NCBI GenBank assembly: GCA_002484335.1
Contig: DLJQ01000008.1
Location: forward strand, 178,049-189,168
Direction: 5' to 3'
Length of the DNA: 11,120 bases
Source of the DNA: Flavobacteriales bacterium UBA7612
GTDB lineage: Bacteria > Bacteroidota > Bacteroidia > Flavobacteriales > Weeksellaceae
Positions 6,456 to 11,120 of the stretch are shown piece after piece (the stretch's first letter is position 1; every line of letters starts with the position of its first letter). Position numbers and translations under genes: made by a program. The notes under the pieces are model-generated. The model was not told the origin of the DNA and ran no database searches. It saw only the letters and a program-made list of their open reading frames with translations.

Positions 6456-7688
6456 ATGAATACACTAAAATTCATAACTGCAGGAAATGTTGATGATGGT
6501 AAAAGTACTTTAATTGGTCGTTTATTATATGATTCGAATAGTATACATACAGATCAATTAGGTGTTTTAGAAAAAAGAAAATCAAATTCAGATGATGAGA
6601 TTGATTTATCATTAATTACTGATGGTCTACGTGCAGAAAGAGAGCAGGGAATAACAATAGATGTTGCATATAAATATTTTTCTACAGCAAAAAGAAAATT
6701 TATAATTGCCGATGCTCCTGGACACGAACAGTATACTAGAAATATGATTACTGGTGCATCTAATTCTGAATTGATAATTATTTTAGTAGATGCTAGAAAA
6801 GGAGTTACAACTCAAACCAAGCGTCATGCAAGCATTGGTTCTTTAATGGGAATAAAAAAAGCAATTGTTGTTGTAAACAAAATTGATTTAGTAGGTTATT
6901 CTGAAGATACATTTCTTGCCATAAAAAAAGAATTTGAATCATTACAAAGTCAATTAAATTATGACGAAGTTATTTTTATTCCAGCAAGTGCTTTGGTAGG
7001 AGATAATATTGTAGATAAATCTTCAAAAACACCTTGGTACAATGGAAATACATTGTTAAATGTTTTAGAAAATATTACAATTGATAATAATACGGATTTA
7101 ACAGCTCGTTTTCAAGTTCAGTGGGTTATAAGACCTAAAGATGAAGAAAATCATGATTATAGAGGATATGCAGGTCAGATATTGAGTGGAGTTTATAATG
7201 TAGGTGATGAAGTTAAGATTTTACCATCAAATATTATTTCTAAAATTTCAAAAATAGAAAGAAACTTAGTAGAAGTTAAAAAAGCTGAAGCTGGAGAAAA
7301 TATTGTTTTACATTTTGAAAATGATATCGATATTAGTAGAGGAGATACAATTGTTAAAATAAATGAAGAGCCAATAAATAGTAATGATTTAAAGGCTTGG
7401 GTTTGTTGGTTAGATTCAAATGCATTACAACAAGGTAAAACATACTTATTACAACATAGATTTCATTCAGTTAGAACAAAAATTAAAACAATAGATCAGC
7501 AATGGGATATTAATAATTGGGAATTTATTTCTTCTGATGAGATAAAATTAAATGATATAGCTCAAATTGGTTTAAAAACAAATCAACCTTTATTTTTTGA
7601 TTTATTTGAAGAAAATACGACAACTGGTAATGCTATTTTGATTGATGAAACAACAAATAATACAGTTGCAGCTTTAATGTTTATCTAA
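6456..7688 (+). CDS. cysN: Sulfate adenylyltransferase subunit 1 CysN (GTPase)
   Basis: A 410-residue GTPase of the EF-Tu-like translation factor class. GTP hydrolysis by CysN drives APS formation by CysD. Visible motifs are the P-loop GNVDDGKST (10-18), the switch-region segment EREQGITIDVAYKYF (61-75), DAPGHEQYTRNM (86-97) and the guanine-recognition motif NKID (141-144). Two beta-barrel domains follow from about residue 215, with QVQWVIRP and YRGYAGQILSGV as recognisable stretches. There is no C-terminal APS kinase (CysC) domain, unlike the fused NodQ/CysNC proteins. At 410 residues it is shorter than E. coli CysN (475), lacking much of the extra N-terminal sequence. Neighbours on both sides are on the same strand with gaps of 60 and 32 bases, consistent with one transcript. 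Confidence 0.95.
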   Translation: MNTLKFITAGNVDDGKSTLIGRLLYDSNSIHTDQLGVLEKRKSNSDDEIDLSLITDGLRAEREQGITIDVAYKYFSTAKRKFIIADAPGHEQYTRNMITGASNSELIIILVDARKGVTTQTKRHASIGSLMGIKKAIVVVNKIDLVGYSEDTFLAIKKEFESLQSQLNYDEVIFIPASALVGDNIVDKSSKTPWYNGNTLLNVLENITIDNNTDLTARFQVQWVIRPKDEENHDYRGYAGQILSGVYNVGDEVKILPSNIISKISKIERNLVEVKKAEAGENIVLHFENDIDISRGDTIVKINEEPINSNDLKAWVCWLDSNALQQGKTYLLQHRFHSVRTKIKTIDQQWDINNWEFISSDEIKLNDIAQIGLKTNQPLFFDLFEENTTTGNAILIDETTNNTVAALMFI

Positions 7689-7720
7689 AGTAAAATACGA
7701 ATTCTATAAGAAAGCTTTTT

Positions 7721-8686
7721 ATGAAAAATATAGAAAATGTAGATAAGGGAACTTATAACAATGAAATGATAGATTTTGAAAATCAATCAAACTCTGTCCA
7801 ATTAAAAAAAACAAAAAAGAAATCGAAAGGTTATAGACGATTAGTTTTTGAAATATCATTAGCTTTTTTTGCTCTATTTGTTGGTTATGCTTTATCATCT
7901 GTAATTAGCTTTTCTGAGGCAAAAGCCTTTGTTATTGATATTCCAAGTGTTTTTTATATAATGTTAGCCGTTGGTTTTTTTGCTCAAATGGTTGATGGAG
8001 CTGTAGGTTTAGGTTATGGAATTACATGTTCTACAAGTATGATGCTTTTTGGAGTTAATCTACCATCAATTAGTGGAAGTATTCATACAGCTGAAATGTT
8101 TTCGAGTGGAATTAGTGGTTTTTCTCATTATAAATTTGGTAACGTAAATAAGAAGTTATTGTTAGCTTTAGCAATTCCTGGCTCTATAGGAGCAGTATCA
8201 GGGTCATTGCTATTAATTTATTTAGGTAATCAATATGAAACAATAACTTATGGTGTTTTAGCAACTTATACTTTGATTATAGGTATTCGTCTTATTATTC
8301 TTGCATTTAGAAAAAAAATTGAACGTAAAAAAGTAAAAAGAGTAGGTTTTTTAGGTTTTTCTGGAGGCTTTCTTGATGCTTTTGGAGGTGGAGGTTGGGG
8401 GCCAGTTGTAACTTCTACGTTATTATCTAAAGGTAAAAAATCAAATATTGTTGTCGGAACGGTTAGTTTGGCCGAATTTTTTGTTACATTATCTGCATCA
8501 CTTACATTTTTTGCTGCATTAGGAGTAAGTCATGGTTATATTGTAGCAGGTTTGATATTAGGAGGAGTTATAGCAGCTCCGTTAGCAGCAAAATTAGCAG
8601 GAAAAATACCTCAAAAAATAGCAACATTAGCTGTAGCTTTATTAGTAATTACATTTAGTATAAGAATACTTTTTAAATTTTTATAG
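7721..8686 (+). CDS. TauE/SafE (TSUP) family membrane permease
   Basis: A 321-residue inner-membrane protein of the TSUP family, whose members move sulfite, sulfoacetate and other sulfur-containing or organic anions. The family's internal duplication is plain: GFFAQMVDGAVGLGYG (85-100) and GFSGGFLDAFGGGGWGP (212-228). I count about eight hydrophobic segments, near 42-62, 74-92, 98-115, 145-168, 176-196, 208-225, 244-267 and 272-318 (the last probably two). The first 40 residues form a polar, lysine-rich extension, probably cytoplasmic. The gene follows cysN by 32 bases and a strong terminator follows it, so it is the last gene of the sulfate-activation operon. A sulfur oxyanion substrate follows from this context; direction and exact substrate cannot be read from the sequence. 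An alternative start at Met16 would shorten the extension. Confidence 0.9.
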   Translation: MKNIENVDKGTYNNEMIDFENQSNSVQLKKTKKKSKGYRRLVFEISLAFFALFVGYALSSVISFSEAKAFVIDIPSVFYIMLAVGFFAQMVDGAVGLGYGITCSTSMMLFGVNLPSISGSIHTAEMFSSGISGFSHYKFGNVNKKLLLALAIPGSIGAVSGSLLLIYLGNQYETITYGVLATYTLIIGIRLIILAFRKKIERKKVKRVGFLGFSGGFLDAFGGGGWGPVVTSTLLSKGKKSNIVVGTVSLAEFFVTLSASLTFFAALGVSHGYIVAGLILGGVIAAPLAAKLAGKIPQKIATLAVALLVITFSIRILFKFL

Positions 8687-8712
8687 TATTAATAATCAGT
8701 ATATAAATATAG

Positions 8713-8745
8713 AAACACTCATTGTTATTTTTTGAGTGTTTTTTT
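8713..8745 (+). terminator. Intrinsic terminator of the cysD-cysN-tauE operon
   Basis: AAACACTCA (8713-8721) pairs perfectly with TGAGTGTTT (8733-8741) around an 11-base loop, and the T-run continues to 8745. It lies 27 bases after the permease stop codon and separates that operon from the peptidase gene. Confidence 0.88.
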
Positions 8746-8751
8746 ATTGAC

Positions 8752-8759
8752 TATATTTA
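8752..8759 (+). promoter_or_regulatory. Possible -7 element of the M28 peptidase gene
   Basis: TATATTTA matches seven of eight bases of TAnnTTTG. A TTTTG (8730-8734) sits 17 bases upstream, a reasonable -33 spacing, and overlaps the right arm of the preceding terminator. The element ends five bases before the ATG at 8765 and 20 before the ATG at 8780. Confidence 0.35.
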
Positions 8760-8779
8760 GATTTATGCAAATTTTACTT

Positions 8780-10087
8780 ATGGATAATAAAAGAGAATAT
8801 AAACTGATTATTTTTTTATTTTTTTTAAATTTAATTAGTGTGAAAGCACAAGAGTTTAATAAAAAATATTTTACTTCAATAATTACTACTCTTTCTTCTA
8901 AAAAATATGCAGGTAGAGGTTATGTAGATGAAGGTATGAATAATGCAGCAGTTTATTTGTCGAAACAATATGCTAAGAATAATTTAAAATACTTTGAACA
9001 AGATTATTATCAATCATTTAATTATCCTATTAATGTTATAAATAGCGCTGAATTAAAAATTAATGGTAAAAAATTAAAATATGGAATTGATTTTCTTGTT
9101 AAACCAAGTTCAAAGTCTGTATCTAGTAGTGTTGAATTACCATTTTATATTTTTAATGTAGCGAAGTATAAACAATCTTTTTTATCTAAGTGGTATTTAA
9201 GAAAATTTATAGAGGAAGATGAAGTTCTTCAAAAAAATAAAAATATAATTCTTCCTCCATTAAAATCTAAAATTGATTCTATTCAACAATATTATAAAGG
9301 TTGGGCAAATATTTATGAAAAAGATGATAATAATGACAGGGCTATTTTCAGATTTACATCAGATAAACTAATTGCGAGTTTAAGCCAGAGACAATCATCG
9401 ATTTCTGAATTTATTATTAATGATAAATTTTATACAACCTCAGGAATAGACTCTTATTCAATAAATGCTGATTTTAATAGAACGTTTAATGCTAAAAATA
9501 TTATTGGTTATATAGATGGAAATAATAACGACAGTACAGTTGTTATAACAGCTCATTATGACCATTTAGGAAAAGTAGGGAAAACTATTTTTCCTGGAGC
9601 AAGTGATAATGCTAGTGGAGTTGCAATGATGTTAAGTTTAATGGATTACTATCATAAAATAAAACCAAAATATAGAATGGTTTTTATAGCATTCGCTGGA
9701 GAAGAAGCAGGGTTGCTAGGTGCAGATTATTATGTTAATCACCCACTATTTCCTATGAAACAAATAAAATTTTTAGTTAATTTAGATATTATGGGAGCTG
9801 GTGATAAAGGTATTCAAATTGTTAATGGTAAAGTCTATCGTGATCAATTTCAAAAAATAGTCGAAATTAATCAAAACAAAAATTATTTAGCAGAAATTAA
9901 AATAAGAGGAGAATCTTGTAATTCCGACCATTGTCCATTTTATAAGAAATCAGTACCATCTTTTTTTATTTATACGTTAGGAGGAAAAGGGTATTATCAT
10001 GATCCTAAGGATAAAATGAAAAATTTGAATCTTGATAATTCAGTAAACGTATTTCATCTTTTGAAAGATTTTGTCAATAGTTTATAA
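8780..10087 (+). CDS. Secreted M28 family zinc peptidase
   Basis: A 435-residue exported peptidase of family M28, which usually contains aminopeptidases with two zinc ions. A signal peptide covers about residues 1-24: MDNKREYK, then a hydrophobic core, with likely cleavage after KAQ24 or one residue earlier. The catalytic domain is in the C-terminal half. Expected metal ligands and catalytic residues are present: His259 and Asp261 in AHYDH, Asp276 in GASDNASG, Glu308/Glu309 in GEEAGLLG, Asp336 in NLDIMG and His407 in YYHDP. The N-terminal 230 residues are a family-specific region with no PA insert that I can recognise. In-frame ATG 8765 would add five residues and is a real alternative, since a -7-like element lies just before it. 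It is probably a single-gene unit acting in the periplasm or outside the cell on peptides; its specificity is unknown. Confidence 0.9.
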   Translation: MDNKREYKLIIFLFFLNLISVKAQEFNKKYFTSIITTLSSKKYAGRGYVDEGMNNAAVYLSKQYAKNNLKYFEQDYYQSFNYPINVINSAELKINGKKLKYGIDFLVKPSSKSVSSSVELPFYIFNVAKYKQSFLSKWYLRKFIEEDEVLQKNKNIILPPLKSKIDSIQQYYKGWANIYEKDDNNDRAIFRFTSDKLIASLSQRQSSISEFIINDKFYTTSGIDSYSINADFNRTFNAKNIIGYIDGNNNDSTVVITAHYDHLGKVGKTIFPGASDNASGVAMMLSLMDYYHKIKPKYRMVFIAFAGEEAGLLGADYYVNHPLFPMKQIKFLVNLDIMGAGDKGIQIVNGKVYRDQFQKIVEINQNKNYLAEIKIRGESCNSDHCPFYKKSVPSFFIYTLGGKGYYHDPKDKMKNLNLDNSVNVFHLLKDFVNSL

Positions 10088-10117
10088 AAAAAAATAATCC
10101 GTTCTGAGAACGGATTA
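10086..10117 (-). terminator. Minus-strand intrinsic terminator downstream of the M28 gene
   Basis: A ten-base-pair stem (TAATCCGTTC, 10095-10104, with 10108-10117) around a three-base loop. On the minus strand it is followed, after one further base pair position, by nine Ts (10094-10086). On the plus strand the bases after the hairpin have no T-run, so the signal faces the minus direction. No minus-strand protein gene ends here, which implies an RNA gene upstream on that strand. The T-run overlaps the stop codon of the M28 gene. Confidence 0.8.
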
Positions 10118-10250
10118 CTAACCAACCTAAACTACTATAAAAAACTCTAAAAAGTAAACTAAGGTCCGAGTAATATCAACATCATAAATCAATTTCATTT
10201 AACTCGTATGTCACCTTTCGTATTACTATCTATGAATAAATTATTTTGAC
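10086..10250 (-). ncRNA. Candidate structured small RNA, about 165 nt, family unknown
   Basis: A minus-strand transcript is inferred from three things: the intrinsic terminator at 10117-10086, a near-consensus -7 element (GACATTTG, 10262-10255), and nested complementary segments between them. AAGGT (10217-10213) pairs with ACCTT (10165-10161), CGAGT (10206-10202) with ACTCG (10171-10167), and TAAAT (10201-10197) with ATTTA (10189-10185) around a seven-base loop. An alternative seven-base pairing, AGTAATA (10227-10221) with TATTACT (10175-10169), excludes the second helix. By hand count this part is near 30% GC, while the next 270 bases are near 11%, as is common for structured RNA genes in AT-rich genomes. 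I could not match it to 6S, SRP, RNase P, tmRNA or a riboswitch I know. It may act in trans as a regulator. A 23-codon reading frame lies inside it. The start point is approximate. Confidence 0.5.
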
Positions 10251-10254
10251 ACTG

Positions 10255-10262
10255 CAAATGTC
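10255..10262 (-). promoter_or_regulatory. Possible -7 element of the minus-strand small RNA
   Basis: On the minus strand this reads GACATTTG, seven of eight bases of TAnnTTTG, and would start transcription near 10250. No -33 element is recognisable. It marks the edge between the moderately GC-poor part of the spacer and the extremely AT-rich part. Confidence 0.35.
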
Positions 10263-10534
10263 TAATATTTTTTGAATTGAGTAAAGTATTATACATAGAA
10301 AATAATTATAAAAATAATAAAATTTATTTATAATATGTATTTAATTTCGTTTAATTAATTGGTAAGTAATATGTTATTTAATTGTTTTTAATAGCTTAAA
10401 TTTAATAAATAAATCATTGTTTAACAAAACGTTAACTGATTTAAATTTTAAATAATATTTTATTAAAACTTTTTATCATAAATTTGATTTTAATTAATTA
10501 CCATATATCAAGTATTATACCAAAATAATTAGTT
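10263..10534. other. Very AT-rich spacer upstream of the last gene
   Basis: About 270 bases at roughly 11% GC with no reading frame of note on either strand. The only items I can point to are a short inverted repeat, TTAAC/GTTAA (10421-10425 and 10431-10435), and a -7 element at 10479-10486. It is likely a promoter region, and its curvature or low melting point could matter. I see no tRNA, repeat array or gene remnant. Confidence 0.5.
10479..10486 (+). promoter_or_regulatory. -7 promoter element of the final gene (TAAATTTG)
   Basis: TAAATTTG is an exact match to TAnnTTTG and the same octamer as the one before cysD. It lies 48 bases before the ATG at 10535, giving a leader of about 40-45 bases. 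No -33 element is evident. Confidence 0.45.
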
Positions 10535-11107
10535 ATGAAGTTTTATTTCTATATTTCTATACTTTTTTTATCTTTTTTGCTGAAAGCTCAGGAAATTGAT
10601 CCTGATCAAATTCGTCTAAATATTTATAAAGTTATTGTTGATGATATAAAAACAAATAATAATAGTAAAATAAATAAAGAAATCCTTATCGATCCAATGA
10701 TTAATAAATTTGAAAATTTTGAAATCAATGAGTTTGGAATAAAGTTAGATATGGTAAAATATGATGATAATTTAGATTTTTGTGAAAAAACAAATTTTTA
10801 TAAATGTGCTCCTAAATTGGATATCGATAAATACAAGTTAGTTGATGTTTATAAAAACGGACAAAATGAAATATTTCCAGATTTCTATGGAATCTATTCA
10901 CCAATAGATAGTTGGTATAATTTAATATATTATTCAGCTGTAAAACATTTTGAAAAAGATAGTCATTTTAAATTTTATATCGTTTTACCTGTTAAAAATA
11001 TTTTTATGGAAAAAGGAACTAGTAAAACAAAAATGAGTTTTTATACGTTTACTCTTGATGATAATTTTATTATTTTAAAATTTGATAAAGTTACATCTGA
11101 TTTATAA
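10535..11107 (+). CDS. Secreted protein of unknown function
   Basis: A complete 190-residue protein that I do not recognise. Residues 1-19 form a signal peptide (MKFYFYISILFLSFLLKAQ) with likely cleavage around Ala18-Gln19. The cysteine is absent at the cleavage site, so it is not a lipoprotein. The mature part is rich in Asp, Lys, Asn, Phe and Tyr, has two cysteines eight residues apart (Cys83, Cys91) that could form a disulfide, and has a beta-rich C-terminal third. No catalytic motif or repeat is visible, and no further membrane segment. It lies on the same strand as the M28 gene but is cut off from it by a 447-base spacer with its own promoter element, so it is probably expressed independently. 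It could be a periplasmic or surface protein restricted to a few related species; no function is proposed. Confidence 0.8.
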   Translation: MKFYFYISILFLSFLLKAQEIDPDQIRLNIYKVIVDDIKTNNNSKINKEILIDPMINKFENFEINEFGIKLDMVKYDDNLDFCEKTNFYKCAPKLDIDKYKLVDVYKNGQNEIFPDFYGIYSPIDSWYNLIYYSAVKHFEKDSHFKFYIVLPVKNIFMEKGTSKTKMSFYTFTLDDNFIILKFDKVTSDL

Positions 11108-11120
11108 AAATAAAAGGATC

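Noticed and set aside
6456..7688. CysN-CysC fusion
   Set aside because: The protein ends at 410 residues after the beta-barrel domains, and no second P-loop kinase domain follows.
8732..8779. Upstream TTG start for the M28 peptidase adding 16 residues
   Set aside because: This TTG lies in the right arm of the preceding terminator hairpin, and the extension would place extra hydrophobic residues before a complete signal peptide.
10095..10117. Hairpin as a plus-strand terminator for the M28 gene
   Set aside because: On the plus strand no T-run follows the stem; the nine-T tail exists only on the minus strand. It may still slow plus-strand transcription.
10421..10435. TTAAC/GTTAA inverted repeat as an operator
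   Set aside because: Five base pairs of mostly A and T in an extremely AT-rich spacer is within chance, with no second copy in the spacer to support it.
1..11120. CRISPR arrays, insertion sequences, tRNA or rRNA genes, prophage or defence systems
   Set aside because: I found no regularly spaced repeats, transposase motifs, terminal inverted repeats, cloverleaf sequences or phage/defence proteins on either strand.

Overview
The window is an AT-rich stretch (protein-coding parts around 30% GC by eye, one spacer near 11%) that looks chromosomal and belongs to a member of the Bacteroidota, most likely class Flavobacteriia. The signs are: TAnnTTTG-type -7 promoter elements, A-rich upstream regions in place of Shine-Dalgarno sequences, a lipoprotein with an acidic stretch right after its lipobox cysteine, a DUF6452/DUF6048-like pair behind rlmD, and MenA as the quinone enzyme. 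I cannot name the genus. There is no IS element, integrase, CRISPR array, tRNA or rRNA.

Layout. (1) 17-853, minus: a membrane-anchored GH25 muramidase, divergent from (2) 945-2571, plus: menA (menaquinone synthesis) followed 19 bases later by a UPF0173/UlaG-like metallo-beta-lactamase-fold hydrolase. A bidirectional hairpin terminator at 2593-2629 separates this unit from (3) 5289-2632, minus: rlmD, a DUF6452-like lipoprotein and a DUF6048-like outer-membrane protein. They form a tight operon in which the last two genes overlap by 47 bases. (4) 5490-8686, plus: cysD-cysN-tauE/safE, a sulfate-activation operon with a TSUP-family permease, ended by a hairpin terminator at 8713-8745. (5) 8780-10087, plus: a secreted M28 zinc aminopeptidase. 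(6) 10086-10534: a 447-base spacer. Its first part holds a probable minus-strand small RNA with its own intrinsic terminator; the rest is a very AT-rich promoter region. (7) 10535-11107, plus: a secreted protein I do not recognise.

How the genes work together. CysD and CysN make adenylylsulfate from sulfate and ATP, with CysN supplying GTP hydrolysis. The permease next to them probably moves a sulfur oxyanion for the same pathway. No APS kinase, APS reductase or sulfite reductase lies in the window, so the rest of the pathway must be elsewhere. MenA serves respiration. RlmD modifies 23S rRNA, and the lipoprotein/outer-membrane pair behind it has no known job.

Most genes here are ordinary housekeeping genes. 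I see no clear new multi-gene system. The best candidates for something undescribed are the minus-strand structured RNA at about 10086-10250, the translationally overlapping envelope pair, the near-leaderless promoter arrangement at menA and rlmD, and a TCTATA-type motif in all three non-coding gaps of the cys operon.
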